Counted from the stretch's first letter, positions 24,812-37,258 are shown. The stretch: 64,000 nt of DNA from Erigeron canadensis (GCF_010389155.1 NC_057761.1:48284213-48348212), one strand, 5' to 3'. Notes: generated from the letters alone by a model not told the origin. Numbers and translations are program-made.

Positions 24812-27800
24812 CTACTTGAGTGCAACAATCCAACCCATCTTGTCTTCAGTGAGACCCATTTGTAGCCTTGTTAACCCAGAATAAAGTTGTTGTGACACAA
24901 GTCCTACACCAGAGCTTCCATAATTCACTCTGCACGCACACATAAACCATATTAAATGATCAAGATTATCAAATAACTAACATGATGAGAAAGGAGAAAC
25001 GGAAAAAAAATTGTGCCCTAGTGTAAAAGTACAGTTGGGTCAGATATGGTATGCAAAGTCATCTACAACAATGAAATCTTTTAAGTTCTCCTTTTCAAGT
25101 GAAGGGCAAAATAAGGGCTTAAGCTTCCATTTCATTTTTCAGGTGATAATCTGGCCGTCAATAAAGACCGAAACATAAAACTGAAATCCACAAGTGTTTA
25201 CCTTTTTCCTTGATAAGTTATGCTACCCACGGGAGATACAACCACAGCAGTTCCAGTACAAAACACTTCATCGGCATCAAGCAACTCATCCACTGTTACC
25301 GGTTTTTCATAAACCTGGATATATGCAAGTACACAAAATTAACATTTATTACCCTAACCCAATCTTTTATTCAAATATATGAATGCATATATTTGGCTGT
25401 TACTTCATTATAACTTAAAGCGTATTTTAGATATTTAAGACAGGTGTGATTGTGTCACATTGTCTAAACCCACACTTTGCCAGATCAGATGTGCAAATCA
25501 TATTTCCCTTTTGAATTGTAGACATTTTTCAAAATGAGCAATAACATTCAAGTACCTCGAATCCTTGATCACGTGCCACATCTATAATACTCTTCCGTGT
25601 GATCCCTGGTAGGATAGTACCTTTTATGTCTGGAGTGGATATTGTATTGCCCTGTACCACATTCAATTACAGCAAAATAGTTGTATTAGTTACAAAAAGA
25701 ATGGTAACTAAAAGGCAGACGAGATTAGAAACATTTGAATATACATTTAGAACAAATTATATTACCTTTACAACAAAAATATTACAAGAGGAGACCTCTT
25801 CCAAGTACTTCTTATGTGCACTGTCAAGATACAAGACATCAGAATATCCTTTGGCTTTTGCAGCACCTTGCGCCTTCAGAACCTACAACATATGTAAAAA
25901 ATACCAAATATTATTGAAAATCAAGATGAAATGGAGACATAATTACAAATTGAAGAAAATAGCATTGATAGACGTGTACCGCAGCATAGTTTCCGATGGT
26001 TTTTACACCTCCGGTGCCTCCAGGGGTTGCTCGATGCATTTCAGTCTCAACTATAAGGTTTATTGGTGACAAACCTTCCTAGCATCACAAAGCAAAGAAA
26101 CTTGCATAAACTATTCATACAAATAGACTTGATCTTGCAAAAGTTTCTGCCGTCTTCTTATGAGGAACTCGAAACATAAATCAAAAGCATACCACAGATC
26201 ACTATATTTTTTCAAAAAGAGTTGGTAGACCTTTAAGATAACATTTATAAATAACATACCTTGAAATAGTTACCCACGGGAGAAACATATATAAGAAAAG
26301 TATATTCTGGGGCTGGTGCAAGACCAAGTACGCTTCCACTTCCCATAAGCAGTGGCCTTATGTACAGTGAGCCTTTGCCGGGAGGAGGTATCTAAAAAAG
26401 GGCAGAAAAGTCATATACGTGTCTCTATGTGAAGTTACAAATACTGCACTCAGAATCATGCATTACCCATTTTTCATTTGCCAATACAGTGGATTTAACA
26501 GCTTGCAAAAACTGGTCAACAGAAGGAGAAGGCATACACATACGCTCTGCTCCTGCTATCATCCTTTTAGCATTTTCCTCAGGCCGGAACAGTAAAATAT
26601 TGCCATCTTTTGTGCGATATGCTTTTAGACCTTCAAACAATCCCTTCACATTTACAAAAGGGTTTAATCATATTTTAGTTACAATAGTAGTAGAATAACC
26701 AAAATTAAGTCTTCCATTGTCTATCAGAACATGAATCAAGAGAAAATGTAAGATTAATATGCAAAAAGACAAAAACCTCTTAAGTGCAATAATGAATGTA
26801 AAAATGATGACAAAAATGCAACCAGGTAATCTATTACAAATTTAATGTTATGTCATTCAACCCTTAAAAGCATGCTACAGATTAAAAAATAATTATATAA
26901 AATATAAAAACTAAACGATCAAAATTTCCACATTTTAAGCATCCAAGTCCAACTTTCTAGGACAGCTGCTAATAATCTGATATGGAGAACATATCGGGAA
27001 ATATTTTTTGTTGAATATATTGCAATTATTAATGCTTAGAGCATCCCCAATGGTAGTTTTTTAAAGGCTTTTTATCAAAGATATAACAAAAAAACTTTTC
27101 CTCCAATGGTAAAACCAAAGAATAAGTCTTTGAAACATTTTTTAGTATTATAGTTTAGAAGAGAGAGAGAGAGTGTGTTTCTCTCCTCCAAAGACTTGAA
27201 AATTTTCGAGTGATTGTATAAAAAGTCTTTGCTCTAATAGTTAAGTAAAAAGCTTTTATCAACCTCTCCATTGGAGACGCTCTTATAGGAAACTGAAACC
27301 CAAATATGTAGAAAGAACTAAAAAAAAAAGCCCCTCTGTAAAATAATAAAAAAAAAAAGAAATGAGAAAATAGGAAGAGCAGAATTAGTAAGAAAAGGTC
27401 TATAAGCATGGTTGCTTCTACTGGTTCTACCTGAACTAGTGAACTACTACAAACATCCTAAATTTTGACCGAGTTTAACATAATTTTTGACCAGACGAGG
27501 TTTTAGGCCGGGTGAGCCCAAGTCTCCTCAGTCTATGGTCAAGTATTAAATACTCGCCGAGTAATCAACCGCCTAGGCCAAGTACCGCACAAAGTGGAAG
27601 GACTTTCTCGTGCTGAAACTTTTAGCTTGTGAACATAATGCTTATCTTGAAAGATTTTCAGCTTTTTGACTATGGCAACAACTCTTAAAGATCAAGCCTT
27701 TTCATCACCAAAGATAGTCCTACTATATAAAGCAATAAGATACAAAAGAGAGAGAGTATGGAGAACTAACTTGGCCGTAATTTAAGACACCGGCAGACGG

Positions 27801-28388
27801 ATTGATCTCGATGTTCCCAAAAGGCACTAATTCCCCTTTGGAAAAAGTATCTCCTAGTGAACATTTCATCATATACATATGATCTGTATTGACTAGCCCG
27901 AATCCAAGGTTATCCCAATCAAGCTCAACTGTCTCATTTGGCACACTACATGATAAAAAGATACTACTTCATTATCTTATACAAACTCACATTTCATTTC
28001 ATTCCATTCCATTCTTAATAACTACAATAACAATAAAACAGTCTGTATCTATATATAAACCTGATGGCAGAATCCAAATTAACAGCTCGTGCATTGCTCG
28101 TGCGACAACCAAAAGTAAGGGGGGTATTCACCGGAGTTAATCGCAACTTCAATTAGAATAAAACGAATAATTAAATATAAATCTGAATTTTATTTTTTTT
28201 GGATGTATAATGCTAATAAACTTTAAGAAAAAAAGGACAAATATGAAATGTTAAAAGGTTACCTTGTTATTAGGAGGAAAAAAAGAAAAGGAAGTTTTGT
28301 GGCGAGAAGACCGGGAGAGTTGACCACCATTTCTAAGGCCGGCGAGGGTGGCGGCGGCGGCGTTTGAGAACCCGGCGGCGGTCTCCAT
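24812..28388 (-). CDS. BCAT: Branched-chain amino acid aminotransferase, plastid type
   Basis: Ten exons in transcript order join in phase to 412 aa: 28263-28388, 28061-28146, 27771-27945, 26467-26643, 26260-26391, 25980-26078, 25766-25882, 25556-25651, 25202-25314 and 24812-24929. The PLP enzyme interconverts leucine, isoleucine and valine with their 2-oxo acids using glutamate/2-oxoglutarate. Class IV aminotransferase landmarks are seen: [50 protein letters not shown], and the PLP lysine K258 in [29 protein letters not shown] sequence and the family C-terminus follow. The first ~65 residues ([20 protein letters not shown]...) are Ala/Ser/Arg-rich like a chloroplast transit peptide. Length fits plant BCATs. 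Intron 3 carries a MITE, and a hAT element lies 115 bp upstream of the ATG. Which BCAT paralogue it is cannot be told by eye. Confidence 0.92.
27039..27282. mobile_element. MITE in aminotransferase intron 3
   Basis: The ends GAGCATCCCCAATGG and (reverse complement of right end) GAGCGTCTCCAATGG are an inverted pair. TTA flanks both sides (27036-27038, 27283-27285), fitting a PIF/Harbinger-type target duplication. The internal sequence is AT-rich with a (GA)n stretch and no ORF. Confidence 0.65.
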
Positions 28389-28503
28389 GGGTTTCTGGGT
28401 TTTATTTATTTTATTTTATATTTTTCTAACTAATGGATTTGTGACTGTGTAATTGTTTTGAAGGGGATTTGTGTGAGTTTTGAATATTCGAGTCATGCAC
28501 GAC

Positions 28504-29283
28504 TATGGATGGCAACGTGCCAGGTATGGTCCGGGTATATGTAATCTCGAATCCGGACTCGATTAAAAATCTCTGTCCTAAACTCGGACTCGGATCCGAC
28601 GGTCCCCGTTTATCTACTAGCTGTCTAATAACGGGTTTTTTCACGGATAATCGGGGATTCGTTAACAAATTTATGGTTTTTAAAAATTCATTACAAGCAA
28701 CATATGTCGAATTGTTCTACTGATATCAAAATATAAATGTAATAAAGATTGTAAAGTCCATATATAGATTTGTATATGTGATTACTAATATGTTAACTTA
28801 GTTTGGCAATACATTGCTTTATATACATATTGGAAATATAAAATATATATTTATATAATGGGGATGAAAATATAAGACTGTCGGGTATCTAAGCTTAGGT
28901 GTGGAACACTCACCGATTATTTTTTTAATCCATAAAAATCATGGGGGCCCATGCATTTATTCATTAAAGAAGAAATAATAAAATATTAGTATGTGAGGGT
29001 TTCCACGCCTAAGCTTAGGTGCCGGACAGCCTTATATTCCCTTTTCCCTTATATAATATAGTGTAACATATATGGGTCGAGTATATGGATTCGGGGCGGG
29101 TTTCGGGTATACGGGTCGGGTATGCGGGTTTTAAACTAAAACCATCTCTGGACCCGGACCTGTAAAAAAACCTAATATCATCCCCATACCCGCCCTTAGA
29201 CCCGCGTATCCGGACTTAAACCCGACCCAAAAATGTCAGGTTTCGGTTTTTCTCATTGGGTACGAGTCTTTTTGCCATCCCTA
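28504..29283. mobile_element. Non-autonomous hAT element beside the aminotransferase start
   Basis: The ends are TATGGATGGCAAC and, inverted, TAGGGATGGCAAA. The 8-mer TGCACGAC flanks both sides (28496-28503 and 29284-29291), the duplication length expected of hAT elements. The 780-bp interior has GGGT/CCCG-rich subterminal repeats and no transposase. A second inverted-repeat insert at ~28874-29036 is nested inside. Its position ~115 bp before the BCAT ATG places it in the promoter or 5' UTR. Confidence 0.85.
28874..29036. mobile_element. MITE-like inverted repeat nested in the hAT element
   Basis: The left arm GACTGTCGGGTATCTAAGC pairs with the inverted right arm GGCTGTCCGGCACCTAAGC. Pairing continues through CTTAGG(T/C)GTGGAA for about 40 bp. 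Each arm also holds the small palindrome CTAAGCTTAG. No ORF. Confidence 0.6.
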
Positions 29284-29291
29284 TGCACGAC

Positions 29292-30442
29292 CCACCCCTC
29301 ATTGGGGGGATATTAATTAATCATTTTATTATAAGCACCTGTTTATTATAGAATTAATAGATAAATATTAACCCAAATATCAAATCCACGATGAAAATAA
29401 TGAAGGTTTTGGTGTATTTGATTAATTTATTATCGCGTTAATATTCATCCATATGTCAATTGTTAATTCAAATCACAAACGGCACTGTCAAGTGAATGGA
29501 AATTAAGCGAGCGAGCTACCTACGTCTCTGTTATTTTATTTTATTTTTCATTCGAGATCTAGATTCTAAATAAATTAATCGTTTTTTTTACTATCGGGTT
29601 AAGATTCACAATGATCAATTCACAAAAAATTGTGTCAAACAAATACTCTAACAATCACATTGGCGGGCTACCTTTCTATTGTCGGGTTAAGATTCATATG
29701 TACTAATATTTATACTCGCAACGATATTAACATCTATTGATTATTTGTTTCTATGTTATTTTTTCTTATTGAATTATAAACAGGGTTTAGTGCGTCAAAA
29801 TGTAATAAACCATATCCAAAAAGTTGCATGATATAAACATATTTTACTAAGTTTCTGCATAAGATATAGGTCGGACTTAGTTCATGCACACTATAACTTT
29901 TTGGGCACAGTTGGTTACATTTCGACGCACTAACCCTTATAAATAAAACAATCGGCTTATATTAGCTTGTTACGATTCGTATGTGTTTATACTTGTACCC
30001 GCAATAACACACAAACTTGTTAATATATATAGATTATTGGATTACTACAAGAGTAATTTGTCACTTTAAATCAAATTGTTATTTATATGGTATAAATTTG
30101 CCAATAGGTTTGGTAACTTATTGAGTTATATTTTGGGTTTTCTTTAACTCGTCCCCGATTCGTCCATCATAATATATGATTTAAGGTAAAAACTAGCCTT
30201 ATTTTTGTGTATGGGGTGTTTAAAAGATTAGTGGTATAAATGATGGGTCTAAAACTAGTGTTTAAAAGGTTACCCCGATATTGCTAGGCCAAAACTCGTA
30301 TTTTATATGATTCAATTAGAAATACAAAATTTATTAGATTTTATTACGCAGTTACAAAATTATTTATATAGCATTATATACGGTGCATTAAAACCTATAC
30401 ATAAATTGCTAAAAGACTACATGCCACAAACAAAATATGTAC
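29292..30442. other. Intergenic region with a small palindromic MITE
   Basis: No gene is seen. A fold-back element occupies 29781-29937: the left arm contains GGGTTTAGTGCGTCAAAATG, and the inverted right arm has GGGTTAGTGCGTCGAAATG. TATAAA flanks both sides (29775-29780, 29938-29943). The remainder is AT-rich without recognisable content. Confidence 0.55.
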
Positions 30443-30505
30443 CTTGTTGTCTTCATGACCGGCGGTGATGGTCACAGCTTTTGAAAGATCGATGGTGGTC
30501 TCCAT
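30443..30505 (-). other. Possible relic or alternative first exon of the aminotransferase
   Basis: A 21-codon open stretch starts ATGGAGACC, as the real BCAT first exon does, and ends ...AACAAG followed by GTAC, the same final codons and intron phase as the real exon 1 (...AATAACAAG/GTAAC). The middle differs (METTIDLSKAVTITAGHEDNK). It lies ~2.1 kb upstream on the same strand. It could be a diverged duplicate or an alternative first exon without the usual transit peptide; coincidence is possible. Confidence 0.3.
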
Positions 30506-31844
30506 TATACTATTTTTGCTGGCTCTTTTTTTTTTTTTTACTTTGTATCTCTACTACACAATTGAAAAATTTATAGTGTCTTGACTCATGCATATATGAT
30601 GCATGTATAATAATTAATGATTTTTCTTTTATCATGAAGGAATATGTATTATAATGGTTTGTGGCCAGATTTTATTATGTATGAAGCACGTATATTGTGT
30701 TTTTAAATATATTGCTTTAACGACTTTATCTTACTAATTACTAAACCAAACGTGTTTGGGAGCTAGGTTAATTAGCAAATATGCATAATGTAAATGATTT
30801 TGATGGTTTACAAGTATATTCGTGAAAGTATCATATCTTTAATTACCAGCTTATTTTTGTCATACATATGTAATTTATTCCTGTATTTTCTTTTTAAACA
30901 CTAACAAATTATGTTTCTTTATTAATATGAACCGATCAAAGTATGAACACTTAACGGTTCTTGTTTACAATGTGAATGCACGTATACGGCTAGTATGAGC
31001 CAAACTATCAACATTCTTGTCTAAACAACCAACACTTTTTTTTTCCACGTAAAACTGTAAAGGTAATATTCTCATTCTGTTGGAAACCACTACGACCTTA
31101 AAAAATTTGTGGAGAAATGTGCACGTTTCAGATTATATAAGAAGGGATATAGTAATAAAATAAATCATGGAGTATCATTTATACTTTTTCCCTGAAGGAA
31201 TATAATGATTGTTTTTTAGATAAAACACTATATTTATATTGTTATTTTAAAAATTATTTTAAGCTTAATGTTATTAAAGTAAACACGTTCAGAGACTAAC
31301 AAATATCGATATTGGTCTGCAGGCCGGCTCTAAGGAAATTTGGGTCTAGGACGAGCTTGAAGAATGACCCCTAAGCTAAGAACAATGAATTTGACTTGGG
31401 GAGCTAAAAACCAAAATATGTTTGTACCTAACGTCTTAACAACCACTCAAAATGCTGATAGTTTATTAATAAAGGCATAAACACTATATAAAATATAATT
31501 TCACACATATATGTATATATGAAATTTAAAAATATGGGCACTTGAAAAATCGGACCTCACACGGTCGTCCATTTTACCATTTGCCTAAGCCCCCATGTAT
31601 GGTCTCGCATAAGTTTTATAGAACCTAGCTTGTTTTTAAGAATACAAGTAAAGAAATTGGGAGGGGCCAATAATGTAAGTAATTAAGTAATATGGGTGTA
31701 AAATTAGCTACGGTAAATCGGTAATAACAAGAGGGAGCGCCAGAGTGGTAGGGCAAATACGAAATAACCTCTGGCTTTTACGAGTACAAATTAATCACGA
31801 AATATGTTTTAAGGTGTTATACAGTACAATCATGATATGCATGT
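30506..31844. other. Intergenic DNA, no gene recognised
   Basis: AT-rich DNA without supported ORFs. The segment 31320-31620 (GGCCGGCTCTAAGGAAATTT ... CCCCCATGTATGG) has a base composition unlike its surroundings and may be a degraded transposon; I cannot place its ends. Confidence 0.3.
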
Positions 31845-32675
31845 TTGGTGGTGTACAGTTACAAAGTGGTGTCACCACTCTTTAAAATCAATAATGTCCC
31901 ACATCTTAAATTCTTTTATTACAGATTGTGTTGTGATGATTCAGAAAAACATATTACCTTTCAAAACTACAAATGCCACGACTTGTTTGTTAGGAAGAAG
32001 CCTGACTTGGCTACATTTACAAGGTATGATCATTGATGATGCATTTTTTTGATATGATTAAATCTAAGTAATTTCTTTATCTCAGAAAACTTGAATCTTC
32101 AAATGACGAGTTGGGCTTCGGAAAGGTTGGTTATCACTAGTTCTCTCTCAAGTGGCTCACCCTATACTTGATGTCGGGCTACAAGCTTATTGACACTAGC
32201 TACCAACTCTTTTGTTTCCAACCATTGCTCCCCAACAAATTTTGCTTATACTTAACCAGGAAAATCCACTTGAAACTTCATTTTTCCTTAAGTTAGGGAA
32301 GTACTTAATTTAAGAAGCAAGTATGGCATTTATATAATTAAGATTGCCTTCCAGTTATGAATCACCATTCATCTCCCTGAACACTCGGGATGTTGATGAT
32401 CTTAGAAAAGGGGTCATGTTTCCGGCTACTAATGTCCAACAACTATCCCTTATAATAAGTTTGGATGATGATCGATTCAGGGAGCTCACACGACTCTTTG
32501 ATGCTTTCTTTTCTATTTGCCATCCCATTCATGTTAAGGTAAATCAACTCGTATGGAAAAGCAACAAGTGCTTCTCTAAGCTAAGGGGAATGGGGATGAT
32601 GGAAAATAGCACGACTGATATAAAAGATGTATGGATTAAAAACCCTTATGACGAAGAATGGGAAGCTATAACAAG
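31845..32675 (+). pseudogene. Unrecognised gene remnant interrupted by the copia element
   Basis: Three pieces look exon-like. A frame ending at ~32025 (KFFYYRLCCDDSEKHITFQ ... LATFT) has donor AAG/GTATGA. A short piece at ~32086-32125 (KLESSNDELGFGK) has acceptor CTCAG and donor AAG/GTTGG. A 110-codon frame at 32344-32675 follows acceptor TTAAG. The last frame (DDLRKGVMFPATNVQQLSLI, LDDDRFRELTRLFDAFF) runs straight into the left LTR at 32676. Past the element, the host frame resumes at 40222 and stops after four codons (SYKT). So the retrotransposon landed near the 3' end of this frame. I do not recognise the family. Whether the gene was alive before insertion is unknown. Confidence 0.4.
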
Positions 32676-33369
32676 TGTTGGGTTTTATAACTAATTATCA
32701 CAACAAATCACAAAGCACGGAACGGAAGACAAGATCTATGTAGTTTAATTAATTAACCAAAGTATAGAATTTGTACCTTATAATGGAGAGATTGAAGATA
32801 AGAACAAGGTTTAACTTAACCTCTCTACGATTGCACACTCAACAGTGGAACGTATGTATGCTAGTACTTGATCACGAACCGAACAACCCTTTGTTTCTAG
32901 CTACTAATTTCGACCCAAGCAAAAACCAAAAACCCTTTTCTTCTTGTGGTAGTCGAACGAACCAAGGGGAGAGAGAGAGAAGAGATTTTTAGGGTTTTAG
33001 AAAACCTAATTAATTGTGTGTGAAAAACAATTAACCTAGGCTTCTATTTATAGGCTTAGGAAACTTAATGGCCAAGTCTTGAGGGTTTTGGACCCCTTTG
33101 GTCGACCGTCCCCCCCCCCCCCCAGAACATTCTAGAGGGGTTTCCTAATTGTTTCCTAATTCCAACTCTTCTCCGTTAAGTTCGTTAATTAAGTACCGTT
33201 AACTTTTAACTCTTTTAACGAACCTCCTTAAGTTTTCCGTGATCAAATTAATTAATAAATTACATTTAATATATTAATCAATTTATAGTTACATTCACGT
33301 TGAGGTGTGACCCCGTAGGCTTAAATACTTTTCGGACATACGTTCATTTTACGTGATCATATTCCAACA
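32676..33369 (-). repeat. 3' LTR of the copia element
   Basis: 694 bp, starting TGTTGGGTTTTATAAC and ending ATTCCAACA on the plus strand. It contains a C14 run near 33108-33122. The polypurine tract (minus-strand AAGTGGGAGC) abuts it at 33370-33379. Confidence 0.95.
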
Positions 33370-34225
33370 GCTCCCACTTGAGCTCGTAACGAATGAAGGT
33401 AATAACATTGGTAAGCGTCTAGCAACACGCCAATGCTCCCGAAAACATTTAAGTACTGTTTAAATGGTTAAGGCATTTATTATCCCTTTGTTCAGATACC
33501 TTTGTTAAATATGAATATGGATCGAGATCATTTCATAATTTAACGATTATGTTTCTCATTCTATAACTAATTAATGATTACCAAATATAATCGAGAACAA
33601 TCTGGATTTATTTGGGCAGGGCCATGCAAACATCTTAATTAGTCCTAATGAGGGCGCCAAACGGTATCATACTTCAATTTCAAATTGAAGGAACAAATCC
33701 TATATTGACTACACGTGTCAGTCATCATATTTCACGACGCTTTCTGAAAATAGCCCTTTATGTACCCCCTTATTCAGGTGAGTTAGAACTATATCTAGTA
33801 AGTGCGATTCATATATGCTGACCTACTTGTATCTCAAGTCAAAGGATCAATAAAAGTAACCATTTGCGAATTTCACTTAATGACGATGATCCATAAAGTG
33901 ATAATTCGTTAGTGGGGTAGTCCGATATGCATCCGCTATGGATATCATGTGAGTTTGGTGGGATCCATCCATTACATATTCCAAGAATATAACCAATCAC
34001 TCACATTTGTCTTCGTTTAATTATATTCCCATATAATTAATCGACAATGGACAATTTAGAATATTCAATAATATATACAATATTAAATGAAATATTCAAG
34101 GATTAAACATGCAAATATAGGACACAATTTAATATTGAATGAAATCAAACATATCAAGTACTTTATTTCATTATAGAAAATATAAATTATTTAACATCCC
34201 TTATCCAAATACCGAAATAACAGAT

Positions 34226-34618
34226 TTACATGAAATAAGTAGCTAATTTAAGTCCTATGCCATCGGCATGCCTTTCAAGCTTGGGCCTAGACAAAGCTTT
34301 TGTGAAAGGATCAGCTAAGTTAAAATCTGTGTGAACTTTGAGTAAATTGATCTCTTTTAGTTCGATCTGCTCTCGAACATAGTGATATCGTCTAGCATAA
34401 TGTCTGGCACCTTTCTGAACTCCGGGTTCGTTGGCAATGATTAATGCACCGGTATTATCACAGTACAAATCAGTGGGTAATTCATTTGAGGGGATCACGT
34501 CGAGCCCGCTAATGAACTTCCTTATCCAGACTGCTTCCATTGCGGCTTCTGAGGCGGCAATGTACTCAGACTCTGTTGCAGACATGGCGACTGTGGTTTT
34601 TAGCTCATAGCATTCCAC
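34226..34618 (-). pseudogene. Copia RNase H fragment
   Basis: The 130-residue open stretch carries the copia RNase H signatures MSATESEYIAASEAA, DLYCDNTGALIIANEP and a C-terminal HTDFNLADPFTKALSRPK. Normally this is the last domain of the pol polyprotein. Stops and frame changes separate it from the reverse transcriptase part at 35136-35699. Confidence 0.85.
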
Positions 34619-35135
34619 CGTGCCTTCATTTAAATAATGAAGACGTATCCCGACTGATATTTTGAATCACATTTATCAGTCTAAAATCCAACATCACAGT
34701 ATCTATTCACTTTGAATTCTGGATCAGGATTTCTTCCATACACCAAGAATAACTCTTTAGTAGCACACATGTACTTAAGAATATTCTTTACAGCAATTCA
34801 ATGATCCTTTACAGGATTTTGCTGATAGTGGCTAACTATATTTTGCGCGAACGCAATATCAGGTCTAGTGCATCTTATCGCATACATAATAGATCCCACA
34901 ACCGAAGCATAAGGGATTTTTCGCATATACTCCACCTCATTAGGTGTAGAAGCACTGTTCTTGCTAGATAAGTTAAGTCTTTCTTACATGGGAACGAAAC
35001 CACGCTCAGAATTCTCAATCTTGAATCGCTTCACGATCTTATCAATATAAGCACTTTGACTTAATCTAAACAACCGCTTTAATCTATCTCGGTAGATCTT
35101 GATTCCAATAATAAATGCCGCTTCTCCTAAATCTT

Positions 35136-35699
35136 TCATGGCAAAACACTTTCCAAGATGGGATCTTGCAACATTGGAATGTGTTTTCTTATGATTAATA
35201 TGTCATCGACATATAAGACAAGGAAAGTAACATTACTCCCACTAGCTTTGCGATATACACATGGCTCATCGGGATTTTGAACGAAACCAAACTTTTTGAA
35301 TTCTTCATCAAACCGTTTATTCCAACTTCTTAATGCTTGCTTTAGTCCATAAATGGATCTTTGAAGCTTGCATACTTTGTTGGGATGTTTTGGATCAATA
35401 AAACCTTCCGGTTGATCCATATAGACTTCTTCATCCAAGTAACCATTTAAGAAGGCAGTCTTAACATCCATTTGCCATATCTCAAAGTCATAGTACGCAA
35501 CTATGGCTAAGAGAATCCTAATAGCTCTAATGTCCGCAACTGGAGAAAAGGTTTCTTCATAATCAACACCGAAACGGTGAGTATAACCTTTCGCCACGAA
35601 ACGAGCTTTATAGGTATGTACATTTCCATCCATGTCAGTCTTCTTCTTGAAGATCCACTTACACCCAATAGTTTGAGCATTTTGTGGAAGATCAACCAA
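35136..35699 (-). pseudogene. Copia reverse transcriptase fragment
   Basis: Reverse transcriptase motifs are in order: GCKWIFKKKTDMDG, RFVAKGYTH, DYEETFSPVADIRAIRILLA, QMDVKTAFLNGYLDEEVYM, CKLQRSIYGLKQA and the catalytic LVLYVDDIL box. The usual SRSWN is read as LRSWN. The domain is otherwise near full length but is preceded by a stop separating it from integrase and followed by a frameshift. Confidence 0.9.
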
Positions 35700-35919
35700 G
35701 CTCTAGACTTGATTGTCTTTCATGGATTTCATTTCCACCTTTGTAGCTTCAAGCCATTTGTCAGATTCCGGATCTGATAATGCAGCTTTGAAATTCGGAG
35801 GCTCATCGAGATCTCCAACAACGTCTTCTTCTACCATCAGACATAGTCTTTCAGTAAGACGTCTTGTCCTTTCGGACCTACGAAGTGGAACCGCTTCATT
35901 ATCATCGACTTGAGGTTCA

Positions 35920-36603
35920 TCACTTTGAACATTTCCCTCCCCCCCCTAGTTGATGATTGCTAGTATCTTCAGAAGGTGACACATCTTTCTCTTGAATCTC
36001 ATCAAGTTCTACAATCCTCCCACTGTTCTCTTGAACTAACTTCTTTTCAAAGAACTCAGCATATCGAGCAACACAAACAGTGTTTTTGGCGGGATCATAG
36101 AAGTCGTAACCCATCGTTTCCTTAGGGTATCCGACAAAGATGCACTTAGTAGTTCTGGGTTCAAGTTTGTCAGGCATATCACGCTTCACAAGTGCCTCAC
36201 ATCCCCAGACTCTTAAGTAAGACAAATTAGGGACATCACCATGCCATAATCCGTACGGTGTCTTGTCAACCTTCTTGGTTGGAACCATATTGAGAATGCG
36301 TACAGCAGTCTCTAGAGCATAATCCCAAAACGAAAATGGGAGAGTTGTACGGGTCATCATTGATCTCACCATGTCTAGCAAGGTTCGATTTCTCCTTTTA
36401 GATACTCCATTATGCTGAGGAGTGTATGGAGGAGTAAGCTGTTGGATAATTCCACATGCTTTAAAATAATCCTTAAACTCTTGGCTTAAGTATTCACCAC
36501 CTCGATCCGAACGAAGAATCTTGATGGTTTTACCGAGTTGATTTTCAACTTCATTTTTAAACTCTTTGAATGTTTCAAAGACTTCATGTTTATGTTTAAG
36601 CAA
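35920..36603 (-). pseudogene. Copia integrase core and C-terminal fragment
   Basis: The core has SDRGGEYLSQEF with the second catalytic aspartate. The third catalytic residue, normally Glu in the HNGV-x-ERRNRTL box, is Lys here (HNGVSKRRNRTLLDM). That change should abolish DDE catalysis. The downstream GYDFYDP / FVGYPKETMGY region is typical copia. The first aspartate region upstream is broken by stops. Confidence 0.9.
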
Positions 36604-36769
36604 TTAAACATAACCATAACGACTGAAATCATCCGTAGAATAATGAAGCAGTTAGCATATTTCCTTGACACATGCCTAAAAAGGGCTACATACATCGATA
36701 TGTATTAGTCCAAGTAGTTCCTTAATCCTTTCCGGTTTTATGTGGAAAAGATATACTTGTCATCTTTCC

Positions 36770-37040
36770 GAAAATACAAGATATGCATTTGTCAAATGAT
36801 TCATCATTTGATTGTAAGATCCCTTCACGTTGAAGTTTTTCAATGCTTTTCTTGCTAACGGTAATTCGTAAGACACACATTTATCAAACGATTCATCATT
36901 TTGTAAGATCTCTTCACATTGAAGACTTTTAATGCGTTTCTTGCTACTTATAATGCCGAAGACACGCATTTATCAAATGATTCATCATTTGATTTGTAAG
37001 ATATCTTCACATTGAAGTCTTTAAATGCGTTTCTTGACAA
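36770..37040 (-). repeat. Tandem triplication in the pre-integrase segment
   Basis: Three ~90-100-bp units each contain CATTT(G/A)TCAAA(T/C)GATTCATC, then TTCACRTTGAAG, then TTTTCTTGCTA-like sequence. On the minus strand the units encode versions of KKRIKSLQCEEILQNDESFD, part of the copia GAG-pre-integrase domain. Each unit has diverged, and the frames do not stay open through all three. Confidence 0.7.
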
Positions 37041-37195
37041 AAATTAAACAAGATGACCATGTCAAAGATAGAGTCCAAGTTAACTTGACTCTTTTGCTAT
37101 TGAATTATCATTTGAATCTCATCAACACTTATAATTCAGTTAAGAAGATACTTGAAGAACTGGTTAAACCAACTTGCTTCTTCTTCTTGTTCAAC

Positions 37196-37258
37196 TCAGC
37201 TAGATACTTAGGACAATTCCTCTTCCAGTGTCTCACTATAGCATAGTAATGACAAGCC
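37196..37258 (-). pseudogene. Gag zinc-knuckle remnant
   Basis: The minus strand reads ACHYYAIVRHWKRNCPKYL, recognisable as a CCHC knuckle (C-x2-C-x4-H-x4-C) in which the second Cys has become Tyr. The rest of gag (to ~39480) is broken by many stops, and I could not outline an intact frame. Confidence 0.65.

Noticed and set aside
25599..26069. 156-codon plus-strand frame
   Set aside because: It runs antisense across aminotransferase exons 6-8 and their introns; the minus-strand exons are clearly the coding ones.
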